In this document: positions 8,244-15,813 of the stretch, in pieces
Numbering within the stretch: position 1 is the stretch's first letter
How the letters are laid out: the number at the start of each line of letters is the position of its first letter
Assembly: GCA_902495945.1 (NCBI GenBank)
Contig: CABUZD010000019.1
Location: 1 to 22,330, forward strand
Reading direction: 5' to 3'
From: an uncultured Collinsella sp.
GTDB lineage: Bacteria > Actinomycetota > Coriobacteriia > Coriobacteriales > Coriobacteriaceae
Length of the DNA stretch: 22,330 nt
The notes under the pieces: model-generated
What the model was told of the DNA's origin: nothing
What the model saw: only the letters and a program-made list of their open reading frames with translations
Databases searched by the model: none
Translations under genes and position numbers: made by a program

Positions 8244-8719
8244 TGGGCATTCGCACGGGCCTGCGCGAGGAGCGTGCCCAGGCGACGGTCGAGATGGCCG
8301 TGGTCACGCCTGTCCTGCTCGTGCTGGCTCTCATCGCGTACAACGTCATGATCTTTGCCGGCGCGGTCGCGCGCTTCGACCGCGTGGTGCCCGACATCGT
8401 GCTGGCGCACGCTGTGGCGCCGGGCGGGGAGGGTGACGAAAGCTCCATTGACGCTTCCACGACCGTTCAAGCTCAGATTCAGGATGCCATGGAGGGATAT
8501 GACCTACAGGTCGAGGTCTCGAGCGAGCAAGGCACGGCGTCATCGGATGGTGGTCTGCTCACTCTTTCTGGCACGTTTAGGACCTATACCTGCACCATGC
8601 ACTACGAGCCGTGGCCGAGTTCGCTGAGCATCGCCGGCGTTTCCCTGGGGGCTCCGGCCGTGCTCACGCATGAACGCGCGGTGACGATCGATCCATGGCG
8701 TCCGGGGGTGGTCATGTGA
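8243..8719 (+). CDS. TadE-like pseudopilin at the end of the Tad locus
   Basis: This 158-aa protein starts at ATG 8243, which overlaps the previous stop as TAATG. A frame from 8099 is open but only adds out-of-frame arginine-rich sequence. The N-terminus 'LREERAQATVEMAVVTPVLLVLALIAYNVMIF' is a short basic leader, the AQATVE prepilin-like motif and a single membrane helix. The rest is a small, probably extracytoplasmic domain with one pair-less cysteine (YTCTMHY). It is probably processed by the same peptidase as the Flp pilin. The last bases overlap the DUF192 gene. Confidence 0.85.
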   Translation: MGIRTGLREERAQATVEMAVVTPVLLVLALIAYNVMIFAGAVARFDRVVPDIVLAHAVAPGGEGDESSIDASTTVQAQIQDAMEGYDLQVEVSSEQGTASSDGGLLTLSGTFRTYTCTMHYEPWPSSLSIAGVSLGAPAVLTHERAVTIDPWRPGVVM

Positions 8720-9075
8720 CCGCGGTCTCGTCCTATATCGCCTACGCGCGGGCGCTCAACAGGTTGGGTTGGACGCCGGCCGAGTTTGTGGTGGCGGAGT
8801 CGTTTACCGTGCGTCTGCGCGGCATGCTGGGACGGCGGCCGATTGCCGCCAGCGGACTGCCGCTTGTCATGGCGTTTCCGCGCTGCTCCTCGGTTCACAC
8901 CTGCTTTATGGCCTATCCCATCGACATCGCCTTTATCGACCGTAGCGGCAACGTCCTCGAGCGCTACGAAAACGTTCGTCCTTGGCACGCGTGCTCTCAC
9001 CCAGGTGCCTGGGCAGTACTGGAACGCCCTTCAATCATTGTTTCGCCCCCTGTCTTTCAACGGGTGCCGGCTTAA
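8716..9075 (+). CDS. DUF192 family protein
   Basis: The protein is 119 aa from GTG 8716, or 126 aa from ATG 8695. I prefer GTG 8716 because it overlaps the previous stop (GTGA) and has GGGGGTGG six bases upstream, while ATG 8695 lacks a ribosome-binding site. The family pattern is clear: 'ESFTVRLRGMLGRRP', then 'PLVMAFPRCSSVHTCFMAYPIDIAFIDRSGNVLERYENVRPW', which matches the DUF192 core in order and spacing. The biochemical function of DUF192 is not established. It is probably co-transcribed with the Tad genes, but nothing in the sequence shows a link to pilus assembly. No signal peptide is visible. Confidence 0.85.
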   Translation: MTAVSSYIAYARALNRLGWTPAEFVVAESFTVRLRGMLGRRPIAASGLPLVMAFPRCSSVHTCFMAYPIDIAFIDRSGNVLERYENVRPWHACSHPGAWAVLERPSIIVSPPVFQRVPA

Positions 9076-9078
9076 GAA

Positions 9079-9107
9079 TTGGCGACAGCGGAATTTCGTC
9101 ATACGAA
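9079..9107 (+). promoter_or_regulatory. Possible promoter of the toxin-antitoxin module
   Basis: TTGGCG (9079-9084) and TACGAA (9102-9107) are spaced 17 bases apart, and the -10 half lies inside the palindrome at 9092-9110. An alternative -10 is TAAGAT at 9114-9119. Both are weak matches, so the placement is tentative. Confidence 0.35.
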
Positions 9108-9110
9108 ATT
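9092..9110. promoter_or_regulatory. Perfect inverted repeat, likely toxin-antitoxin operator
   Basis: AATTTCGT-CAT-ACGAAATT has two perfect 8-base arms around a 3-base centre. It lies 23 bases before the toxin ATG and overlaps a possible -10 element. Ribbon-helix-helix antitoxins commonly bind such palindromes to repress their own operon, and one is encoded here. Confidence 0.6.
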
Positions 9111-9133
9111 GGGTAAGATGGGGGAGGAAATGC

Positions 9134-9400
9134 ATGGATGTCGAGATTCATCCCAACGCCAAAAAGCACCTGACGGAAAAGCAGGTGCTTAGCGCTTGGC
9201 TTGCGGTTACCGAGTGCATTCGTCGCGAGTCGGAAGACGAGCCGCCGAGATGGCTTGCGATTGGATGGCTTCCGGACGGACGGAGTGTGGAGCTCGTTGC
9301 GGTCGAACTTATTCGTGGATGGCTCATTATTCATGCCTTGTCTCCGGTTCAGAAGAAATTCTGGCAAGAGATCGAGCGAGCTCGGCAAAGGGGTCGATGA
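9134..9400 (+). CDS. BrnT-like toxin of a type II toxin-antitoxin pair
   Basis: This 88-aa basic protein starts at ATG 9134 with GGGGGAGG upstream (9120-9127). The longer open frame from 8786 is an out-of-frame reading of the DUF192 gene. It starts 'MDVEIHPNAKKHLTEKQVLSAW', then has a beta-rich core 'RWLAIGWLPDGRSVELVAVE' and the end 'IIHALSPVQKKFWQEIERARQ'. This order resembles BrnT-like members of the RelE/ParE superfamily, which act as ribonuclease toxins. Gene order (toxin first, RHH antitoxin second, ATGA overlap) fits BrnTA. The exact family is uncertain because the match rests on pattern recognition only. Confidence 0.65.
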   Translation: MDVEIHPNAKKHLTEKQVLSAWLAVTECIRRESEDEPPRWLAIGWLPDGRSVELVAVELIRGWLIIHALSPVQKKFWQEIERARQRGR

Positions 9401-9684
9401 TGGGCAAGACATATATGACCGCTAATGGTCAGGTTGTAACGGATGAAATGATTGACGCGTGGTGTGAGTCGTACGAGCGCGGAGAGTTTCCGGATGGCGA
9501 ACACACCGTTGGCGGAATCGTGCATGGACGGCCTCCACTCTCAGGTGAGGGAACGGCAACGCTATCGGTCAAGATTCCTCTGGGAATGAAGGAGGCTATT
9601 CGTCGACGGGCGGCTGCCGAGGGGATGACGCCAAGTGAGTTTGCCCGTGCGGCCCTGAGTGAAAAACTTCTTGCGGCCGGTTGA
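9397..9684 (+). CDS. Ribbon-helix-helix antitoxin
   Basis: This 95-aa protein starts at ATG 9397, overlapping the toxin stop as ATGA. A second in-frame ATG follows at 9400. The first 55 residues are polar and acidic (DEMIDAWCESYERGEF), as expected for a toxin-binding part. Residues about 56-92 read 'TLSVKIPLGMKEAIRRRAA' and 'GMTPSEFARAALSEKL', a beta strand followed by two helices typical of ribbon-helix-helix DNA-binding proteins. It probably neutralises the upstream toxin and represses the operon at the palindrome 9092-9110. The usual order of domains is reversed here, with the DNA-binding part C-terminal. Confidence 0.75.
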   Translation: MMGKTYMTANGQVVTDEMIDAWCESYERGEFPDGEHTVGGIVHGRPPLSGEGTATLSVKIPLGMKEAIRRRAAAEGMTPSEFARAALSEKLLAAG

Positions 9685-9747
9685 TGCTTCTGACGTTCCG
9701 GTTTATAGAACCGATGTCGTGCTCAAAAACTTTTTTAAAATTCTCGG

Positions 9748-9775
9748 TTGACCGGAGCGCGTCCTTGGTTATACT
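9748..9775 (+). promoter_or_regulatory. Promoter of tRNA-Phe
   Basis: TTGACC (9748-9753) and TATACT (9770-9775) are spaced 16 bases apart and end 32 bases before the tRNA. This is a strong sigma-70-type match in an AT-rich stretch. Confidence 0.75.
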
Positions 9776-9807
9776 AATCAAGCCTTGAAACAAGGCACAC
9801 CTCAAAT

Positions 9808-9862
<55 letters not shown>

Positions 9863-9880
<18 letters not shown>

Positions 9881-9923
9881 CCTTGAATTGACTAGGACCT
9901 CTGCAAAGGGGTCCTTTTCTTTT
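9863..9923 (+). repeat. 61-bp direct repeat, copy 1 (tRNA-Phe 3' end plus terminator)
   Basis: The sequence runs from within the T loop of tRNA-Phe through its terminator. It is repeated without visible change at 10049-10109, 186 bases further on. A duplicated tRNA 3' end is a common mark of site-specific integration. Confidence 0.85.
9894..9923 (+). terminator. Terminator of tRNA-Phe
   Basis: A 9-bp stem (AGGACCTCT against AGGGGTCCT, one G-T pair) closed by a GCAA tetraloop, followed by TTTTCTTTT. It lies 13 bases after the tRNA. Confidence 0.85.
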
Positions 9924-10048
9924 ATGTGGCCCCCACACGGAATCGAACCCCGTGAGGGCGCGGAGCTGAGTAAACGCGTGAGCGTTTGCCAGCGGAGCTC
10001 GCAAGGCGCGCAAGCGCCGCAGCGGTCCGTCCGCGCAGCGCGCGGACG
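9924..10048. other. GC-rich multi-hairpin segment between the direct repeats
   Basis: These 125 bases hold three perfect hairpins in a row: AAACGC-GTGA-GCGTTT (9972-9987), GGCGC-GCAA-GCGCC (10005-10018) and GTCCGCGC-AGC-GCGCGGAC (10029-10047). Two have GNRA tetraloops. Near the left end the minus strand reads GGGGTTCGATTCC, like a tRNA T arm, but I cannot build a tRNA from it. No credible reading frame is present. Confidence 0.6.
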
Positions 10049-10109
10049 CGATTCCCTTCCCCGCCACCTTGAATTGACTAGGACCTCTGCAAAGGGGTCC
10101 TTTTCTTTT
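10049..10109 (+). repeat. 61-bp direct repeat, copy 2
   Basis: An exact copy of 9863-9923 that includes the last 18 bases of tRNA-Phe and the following terminator but no tRNA body. It could be the far attachment site of an integrated element that has been lost or shortened, or a local duplication. Confidence 0.85.
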
Positions 10110-10110
10110 T
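10080..10110 (+). terminator. Second copy of the tRNA-Phe terminator
   Basis: The same 9-bp stem with GCAA loop and a T-rich tail (TTTTCTTTTT), carried by the second copy of the direct repeat. Confidence 0.75.
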
Positions 10111-10131
10111 CCGAGGGCTCCTGCGGAAACT

Positions 10132-10163
10132 GCATCCCGGAATAAAGCCTTAAAGCGGGATGC
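10132..10163. repeat. Inverted repeat of 8-bp arms upstream of the GH5-like gene
   Basis: GCATCCCG (10132-10139) and CGGGATGC (10156-10163) form a perfect stem around an AT-rich 16-base loop. No T tract follows, so it is not an obvious terminator. Function unknown. The rest of 10111-10314 shows only a possible TATACT -10 box at 10244-10249 without a clear -35. Confidence 0.5.
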
Positions 10164-10314
10164 GCGGGCTCCGTCTGCCCGGACATTCCTCCCACTTTTG
10201 CGCCACTTTGTAGACCGTTCGGTCGCCTGTCCGCACGCGCGGGTATACTCAAAACGATACTTTTCCTATGCAATACGATGCAGGCTCGACCTGCGCGATT
10301 CGAAGGGGGCCGTG

Positions 10315-11376
10315 ATGGAGAGGATTCTCGGCGTTAATCTCTCTGGCTGGTTTATTCCCGAGCCCTGGGTGACCCCGTCGCTCTATGCAGCGACCGGAGC
10401 ATCCAATGCAGCCGAGCTGCAGGAGGCCATGGGCACCGCTGCCTATAACGAGCGCATGCGTCGCCATTACGAGACGTTTGTGAGTGAGGACGATTTTCGT
10501 CGTATGGCGCAGATCGGTCTCAACGCCGTGCGCCTGCCGGTGCCGTGGTATGCCTTTGGTTCGCAGGAGTCTGACGCTTCCTACATCTCGGTCGTCGATT
10601 ATATCGACCGTGCTATTGAGTGGGCCGCCAAGTACAACATCCGCGTACTGCTCGATCTGGCGACTGTACCCGGCGGTCAGGGCGATTCCAACGATTCGCC
10701 CACCACGCCGGAGGCTGTTGCCGAGTGGCATTCATCCACCAACGGCCGTCACGTTGCGCTCGATGTGCTCGAGCGCCTGGCCGATCGCTATGGTGAGGCC
10801 GAGAGCCTGCTGGGCATCGAGCTGTTGGATACGCCGCAGATGAGCGTACGCAAGAGCCTCTTTACCATGACGGATGGCATTCCGGCGCACTACCTGCGCA
10901 ACTTCTATCGTGATGCGTACGAGCTCGTCCGTTCGTATATGCCCGAGGATAAGATCGTCGTCTTCTCGTCGTCGGGGCATCCCAGCGAGTGGAAACATTT
11001 TATGCGCGGTGCCAAGTACAAGAATGTCTACATGGACCTTCACCTGTACCATTACCGCGACGAGTATGCGCTCGACATCACGAGCCCCCGCGGTCTGACG
11101 ACGGCGATTTCGCGCAACAAGCGTGAGCTCAAGGAGGCAATCTCGACCGGATTCCCCGTGCTGGTGGGCGAATGGTCGGGTGCGGCGATTTTTGCCAACT
11201 CATCGGTTACGCCCGAGGGCCGCAATGCCTACGAGCGCGTGTTCATCGCCAACCAGCTGGCATCGTTTGCGCCGGCGGCTGGCTGGTTCTTCCAAACATG
11301 GAAGACCGAGAAGCGTATTGCAGCATGGGACGCCCGCGCGGCACTCGGCACGCTCGAGCGCGGCATGATTGAATAG
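10315..11376 (+). CDS. GH5-like (exo-beta-1,3-glucanase-like) protein lacking the usual acid/base Glu
   Basis: This 353-aa protein starts at ATG 10315 with AAGGGGG upstream. The frame is open from 10198, but the extra residues are not family-like. The N-terminus 'GVNLSGWFIPEPWVTPSLY' is the signature of GH5 exo-beta-1,3-glucanase-type proteins, and 'RLPVPWYAFG', 'HLYHY' and the nucleophile motif 'VGEWSG' (E286) follow in order. Where the family has N-E-P with the acid/base glutamate, this protein reads 'GIELLDTPQ' (D172-T173-P174), so that glutamate is missing. There is no signal peptide, so the protein should be cytoplasmic. It may hydrolyse glucoside in an altered way or be a non-catalytic homologue. 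It is followed six bases later by rsmI and probably shares its transcript. Confidence 0.82.
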   Translation: MERILGVNLSGWFIPEPWVTPSLYAATGASNAAELQEAMGTAAYNERMRRHYETFVSEDDFRRMAQIGLNAVRLPVPWYAFGSQESDASYISVVDYIDRAIEWAAKYNIRVLLDLATVPGGQGDSNDSPTTPEAVAEWHSSTNGRHVALDVLERLADRYGEAESLLGIELLDTPQMSVRKSLFTMTDGIPAHYLRNFYRDAYELVRSYMPEDKIVVFSSSGHPSEWKHFMRGAKYKNVYMDLHLYHYRDEYALDITSPRGLTTAISRNKRELKEAISTGFPVLVGEWSGAAIFANSSVTPEGRNAYERVFIANQLASFAPAAGWFFQTWKTEKRIAAWDARAALGTLERGMIE

Positions 11377-11382
11377 GTTGAT

Positions 11383-12261
11383 ATGACGCAAAACAGCGCC
11401 CGCACGGGCAAACTTTATGTGGTCGGTACGCCCATCGGCAATCTGGGCGACCTGTCCCCGCGCGTCGGCGAGGCCTTTGCCGCCGCCGATGCCATCTGCT
11501 GCGAAGACACGCGTGTGACCTCAAAGTTGCTGATGCACCTAGGCATCTCCAAGCCGCTCGTTCGTTGCGACGAGAACGTGATTGCCAGCCGCGCCGCCGG
11601 TCTGGTCGACCGCCTGCTGGCGGGGGAGACCCTCGCTTTTGCCTCGGACGCCGGTATGCCGAGCGTATCTGATCCCGGCCAGGCTTTGGTTGAGGCGGCG
11701 CGCGAGGCGGATGTGCCTGTCGAGGTTATTCCCGGCCCCTCTGCTTGCGTCACGGCGCTCGTATCGTCCGGTATTCCCTGCGAGCATTTCTTCTTCGAAG
11801 GCTTTTTGGGTCGCAAGCACGGCGACCGCGTGCGTCGACTGCAGCGCCTTGCCGTCGTCCCCGGCGCGCTCATCTTCTACGAGTCTCCACATCGCATCGT
11901 CGCGACGCTCGAGGCCGTGGCCGAGGTCTTTCCCCAGCGCGATATTGCCGTCTGCCGCGAGCTTACGAAACTGCACGAGGAAGTCTTGCGTGGATCCGCC
12001 GCCCAGCTAACCGAGGAGCTGCGTGCCCGTGGCGAAGTAAAGGGCGAGATCGCGCTGGTCATCGCGCCGCCGAGTGAGGACGAGGAGGCCGGCATCACGC
12101 CGGTTGGCACTACGGCGGCCGACCCCGACGAAGCCCTGCGCGAGGACATCCGTGCCGCGCTCGAGGAGGGGGAGCCCGCCTCCGCGGTGGCAAAGCGCCT
12201 GTCACAGAAGTACTCGCGCCGCAAGCGCGATGTCTATGCCATGGTGCTCGATATGCAATAG
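11383..12261 (+). CDS. rsmI: RsmI, 16S rRNA (cytidine-1402 2'-O)-methyltransferase
   Basis: This 292-aa protein belongs to the tetrapyrrole-methylase-fold family. It methylates C1402 in the decoding centre of 16S rRNA using S-adenosylmethionine. Family marks are 'GKLYVVGTPIGNLGDLSPR' at the N-terminus, 'ICCEDTR', 'FASDAGMPSVSDPG', 'VIPGPSA', 'FFFEGFLGRK' and 'IFYESPHR'. The last about 60 residues form the charged C-terminal extension usual for RsmI, ending 'SRRKRDVYAMVLDMQ'. The start six bases after the GH5-like gene has only a weak ribosome-binding site, so translational coupling is likely. Confidence 0.96.
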   Translation: MTQNSARTGKLYVVGTPIGNLGDLSPRVGEAFAAADAICCEDTRVTSKLLMHLGISKPLVRCDENVIASRAAGLVDRLLAGETLAFASDAGMPSVSDPGQALVEAAREADVPVEVIPGPSACVTALVSSGIPCEHFFFEGFLGRKHGDRVRRLQRLAVVPGALIFYESPHRIVATLEAVAEVFPQRDIAVCRELTKLHEEVLRGSAAQLTEELRARGEVKGEIALVIAPPSEDEEAGITPVGTTAADPDEALREDIRAALEEGEPASAVAKRLSQKYSRRKRDVYAMVLDMQ

Positions 12262-12330
12262 ATGGAGGATATCCAGCCCTTGCGTTAGAATCATCCCCTG
12301 TATGCAACGTTTTTCTGGAGGACAGACCCC

Positions 12331-13932
12331 ATGGATCAAACCAAGCCTTCGTTTTTTATCACGACGCCCATCTACTACGTCAACGCCGATCCGCACCTGG
12401 GCACGGCTTATTCCACCATCATCGCCGACGTCCAGGCTCGCTATCGTCGCTCTGCCGGCTATAACGTCAAGTTCCTGACTGGCATGGACGAGCACGGCGA
12501 GAAGGTCGCCGAGGCTGCAGCCAAGCACAACATGACGCCGCAGGAGTGGACCGACAGCCAGGCTCCGCACTTCAAGGAGCTTTGGAGCAAGCTCGAGATC
12601 TCCAACGACGACTTCATTCGTACCACCGAGCCGCGCCAGCATCACGCCGTGCAGTATCTGTGGGAGCGCATGAAGGAGTCCGGCTACCTGTATAAGGGCA
12701 GCTATGACGGCTGGTACTGCGTGCCTGACGAGACCTACTTTACCGATACGCAGGTCCAGAAGGGTGATGAAGAGTACGGTAGCGTCGGCCAGCACCTGTG
12801 CCCCGATTGCCACCGTCCGCTTGAGCGCGTGCAGGAGGAGTCCTACTTCTTTAAGCTTTCCGCTTTCCAGGACAAGCTGCTCAAGCTCTATGACGAGCAC
12901 CCCGATTTTGTTGAGCCTGCGTTCCGCATGAACGAGGTGCGCAGCTTTGTCGAGGGCGGCCTTAACGACCTTTCCGTGAGCCGCACGAGCTTTGACTGGG
13001 GCATTCAGGTCCCGTTTGACGAGGGTCACGTGACCTACGTGTGGTTCGATGCGCTGCTCAACTATATGACGGCCGTCGGCTACGGTGTCGACACCGACGA
13101 GGCGCGTGCCGAGCTGGCCTATCGCTGGCCCGCGCAGTTCCACATCGTGGGCAAGGACATCATCCGCTTCCACTGCGTCATTTGGCCCGCCATGCTCATG
13201 GCCATCGGCGAGGCCCTGCCCGAGCACGTCTTTGCCCACGGCTTCCTGACCGTGCGCAATGCCGAGACCGGCAAGGCCGAGAAGATGTCCAAGAGCCGCG
13301 GCAACGCCATCGCTCCGCAGGACGTTATCGACATGCTGGGCGTCGAGGGCTATCGCTATTACTTCATGACCGACGTTGTCCCCGGCACCGACGGCGCCAT
13401 CAGCTTCGAGCGCATGGAGCAGGTCTACAACGCCGACCTGGCCAACAGCTGGGGCAACCTTATCTCGCGTTCGCTCAACATGAGCGGCAAGTACTTTGAC
13501 GGTTGCGCGCCCGCCAAGCCCGCATCGTTCGATGCGTTCGACAACCCGCTGGCAAAGATTGCCGACGGTTTGGTCGAGCGCTACATGGCCAAGATGGACG
13601 TGCTCGATTACGGTGGAGCCAAGGACGAGGTCATGGAGCTCATCCACGCCGCCAACCACTACATCGAGGACTCCGAGCCTTGGGCACTTGCCAAGGACGA
13701 GGCCAAGGCTGACGAGCTGGCGTTTGTGATCTACAACCTGCTCGAGGCCATCCGCATTGCCGCTCACCTGCTGATGCCGCTCATGCCCCAGACTTCTGGC
13801 GAGGCTCTGCGCCGCCTGTCCTGCGAGGACGAGGCCGCGAGCGACGACCTCAAGGGCATTTGCGCTTGGGGCCTGCTTGCTGGTGGTCAGCCCGTCGAGA
13901 AGGGCGATCCGCTGTTCCCGCGTCTGGCGTAG
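12331..13932 (+). CDS. metG: Methionyl-tRNA synthetase
   Basis: This 533-aa class I synthetase charges tRNA-Met. It starts at ATG 12331 with GGAGG at 12317-12321. The HIGH-like signature is 'PHLGTAYS', the KMSKS loop is at residues 318-322 (K-M-S-K-S), and 'GMDEHGEK' and 'WFDALLNY' are conserved. The connective-peptide region has 'WYCVPDE' and 'LCPDCHRP': one complete CxxC knuckle and one degenerate knuckle. There is no C-terminal Trbp111-like tRNA-binding domain, so this is a short form. A terminator follows. Confidence 0.97.
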   Translation: MDQTKPSFFITTPIYYVNADPHLGTAYSTIIADVQARYRRSAGYNVKFLTGMDEHGEKVAEAAAKHNMTPQEWTDSQAPHFKELWSKLEISNDDFIRTTEPRQHHAVQYLWERMKESGYLYKGSYDGWYCVPDETYFTDTQVQKGDEEYGSVGQHLCPDCHRPLERVQEESYFFKLSAFQDKLLKLYDEHPDFVEPAFRMNEVRSFVEGGLNDLSVSRTSFDWGIQVPFDEGHVTYVWFDALLNYMTAVGYGVDTDEARAELAYRWPAQFHIVGKDIIRFHCVIWPAMLMAIGEALPEHVFAHGFLTVRNAETGKAEKMSKSRGNAIAPQDVIDMLGVEGYRYYFMTDVVPGTDGAISFERMEQVYNADLANSWGNLISRSLNMSGKYFDGCAPAKPASFDAFDNPLAKIADGLVERYMAKMDVLDYGGAKDEVMELIHAANHYIEDSEPWALAKDEAKADELAFVIYNLLEAIRIAAHLLMPLMPQTSGEALRRLSCEDEAASDDLKGICAWGLLAGGQPVEKGDPLFPRLA

Positions 13933-13974
13933 AGACCGCGCGAGCGCCATATCGGCAATTTGCTGTTTAGCTGT

Positions 13975-14010
13975 AAGGGCATGGCCACCACGGCCCATGC
14001 CCTTTTGTTT
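13975..14010 (+). terminator. Terminator after metG
   Basis: The arms AAGGGCATGG and CCATGCCCTT form a 10-bp stem with a short loop, followed by TTTTGTTT. It lies 42 bases after the metG stop and just before rsmA. Confidence 0.8.
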
Positions 14011-14042
14011 CAAGACGCCGCCATCATGCTAAGGAGGCAACC

Positions 14043-14903
14043 ATGACAACTTCGCCTTTGGCAAACCCCACGGCCACCAGGGAGCTGCTAGAGGAGTTTG
14101 GCCTTGCGACCAAGCATCGCCTGGGCCAGAACTTTCTAATCGACAATCATGTGATCGAGCGTATCTGCGAGCTTGCCGAGCTTGCAGGTGACGAGCGCGT
14201 ACTCGAGGTGGGTCCGGGTTGCGGTACGTTGACACTTGCGTTGCTGCAGGAAGCGGCGTGCGTTACGTCCATTGAGGCCGATCCTGAGCTCGAACCGGTG
14301 CTCGACGCCCACGCCGCCGACTATGCCAACTTCCGCTTTATCATGGGCGACGCGCTTAAGGTGGGCCCGGAGCAGATTGAGCAGGCTGCCGGCGGCGAGC
14401 CCACGGTATTTGTCGCGAACTTGCCCTATAACGTGGCGGCGACGATCATCCTGCAGTTCTTCCAGACGATGCCCGCGCTCAAGCGCGCCGTCGTCATGGT
14501 TCAAAAGGAGGTTGCCGATCGCATTGCCGCAGTGCCGGGTAACAAGACCTATGGCGGCTATACGGCAAAGCTCGGCCTGTATGCGCAGGTGACGGGTCGC
14601 TTTGAGGTGCCGCCGCGTTGCTTTATGCCGGCGCCGCACGTGGACTCGGCCGTCGTGCGTATCGACCGTGTTGACGGCGTGGTGCCCGAAGGACTCGATT
14701 GCGAATTTGTGGCCCACGTGATTGATGCTGCATTTGCTCAGCGTCGCAAGACCATCCGCAATTCCATGAGCGCCAACGGCTTTGCCAAGGACGTGCTCGA
14801 TGCCGCCTTTGAGGCTTGCGGTATCGCATCCACCACGCGCGCCGAAACGCTTGATGTTGCCGACTTTGTCCGCCTGGCCCAGGAGCTAATCCATGACGCT
14901 TAA
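14043..14903 (+). CDS. rsmA: RsmA/KsgA, 16S rRNA adenine dimethyltransferase
   Basis: This 286-aa SAM-dependent enzyme dimethylates two adjacent adenines (A1518/A1519, E. coli numbering) near the 3' end of 16S rRNA. It starts at ATG 14043 behind a strong AAGGAGG (14031-14037). Family marks are 'KHRLGQNFLID', the SAM motif 'VLEVGPGCGTLT', the catalytic N126-L-P-Y129, and 'FAQRRKTIRNSM' near the C-terminus. Length is normal. It overlaps tatD by 11 bases, so the two are coupled. Loss of this enzyme is the classic cause of kasugamycin resistance. Confidence 0.96.
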   Translation: MTTSPLANPTATRELLEEFGLATKHRLGQNFLIDNHVIERICELAELAGDERVLEVGPGCGTLTLALLQEAACVTSIEADPELEPVLDAHAADYANFRFIMGDALKVGPEQIEQAAGGEPTVFVANLPYNVAATIILQFFQTMPALKRAVVMVQKEVADRIAAVPGNKTYGGYTAKLGLYAQVTGRFEVPPRCFMPAPHVDSAVVRIDRVDGVVPEGLDCEFVAHVIDAAFAQRRKTIRNSMSANGFAKDVLDAAFEACGIASTTRAETLDVADFVRLAQELIHDA

Positions 14904-15810
14904 TGCCGAACGCGTGACGTTTACCAAGAAAAAGAAGACGGTTGCTTGTCCCGTGCCCTTGGCGCCGCTTGCCGACACGCATGCACATCTGCTTTCGTTC
15001 TGGGGCAAGGATGTGCCCGAGACGCTCCTGCGTGCCAAAGCCGCGGGCGTCGACCTGTTGGTGACGATGCTCGACCCCATCGCCGACAAGCGCAGCGTGA
15101 CGGACTATAGCGACTGGCTCGTGCGCGAAATTCTGCCGATGCAGGATATCCCGCAGATCAAGTATCTTGCCGGCGTGCATCCGTATGGCGCGCCGGACTA
15201 TACCGACGACGTTCACGCACAGGTCGTTGCCGCACTCGATGACCCCTTATGCGCTGGTATTGGCGAAATCGGCCTGGACTACCACATGGACTATGACGAC
15301 GATATCGCGCCGGCACCCCATAACGTGCAGATTGACTGCATGGCGCGCCAGCTCGAGCTTGCCGTGTGCCGTAACGTGCCGGTGGAGCTGCATCTGCGTC
15401 ACGAGGACACGGACCAGGAGCGAACCTCGCACGTGGACGCCTACAACGTGCTTCGTGAGGTGGGCGTGCCCCAGGCCGGTTGTGTGCTGCACTGCTTTGG
15501 CGAGGACCGCGCCACGATGGAGCGCTTTGTGGAGCTGGGCTGCTATATCGCCTATGGTGGTGCGGCCACCTTTAAGCGCAACGACGACGTGCGCGAGGCA
15601 TTTGCGGCAACCCCACTCGATCGAATTTTGTTCGAGACGGATTGCCCGTATATGGCTCCGGAGCCCATCCGCGGTCTTGAATGCGAGCCCGCAATGATCT
15701 CCATTACGGCAAACGCGCTGGTTAACGACCGTGTCGATCGCACTGGTGAGGACGCCGAAACAATCGCGCAAGCCGCTTGGGAGAATGCCTGCAAACTTTT
15801 TCAAAAATAG
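14893..15810 (+). CDS. tatD: TatD family metal-dependent DNase
   Basis: This 305-aa protein is a TIM-barrel metal-dependent hydrolase of the TatD family, which acts as a nuclease in the cases studied. Metal-site marks are 'D28-T-H-A-H', 'GIGEIGLDYH', 'VELHLRHE', 'LHCFGE' and 'FETDCPYMAPEP'. About 27 residues precede the first metal motif, including a lysine run (KKKK), so it is somewhat longer at the N-terminus than typical homologues. The start overlaps the end of rsmA. No terminator lies before the tRNA-Leu promoter. The biological substrate is not known from sequence. Confidence 0.92.
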   Translation: MTLNAERVTFTKKKKTVACPVPLAPLADTHAHLLSFWGKDVPETLLRAKAAGVDLLVTMLDPIADKRSVTDYSDWLVREILPMQDIPQIKYLAGVHPYGAPDYTDDVHAQVVAALDDPLCAGIGEIGLDYHMDYDDDIAPAPHNVQIDCMARQLELAVCRNVPVELHLRHEDTDQERTSHVDAYNVLREVGVPQAGCVLHCFGEDRATMERFVELGCYIAYGGAATFKRNDDVREAFAATPLDRILFETDCPYMAPEPIRGLECEPAMISITANALVNDRVDRTGEDAETIAQAAWENACKLFQK

Positions 15811-15813
15811 TTC

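Noticed and set aside
12202..14013. 603-residue open frame on the minus strand across metG
   Set aside because: It is the shadow of a highly expressed GC-rich gene on the other strand. The product has no recognisable motif, and metG is certain.
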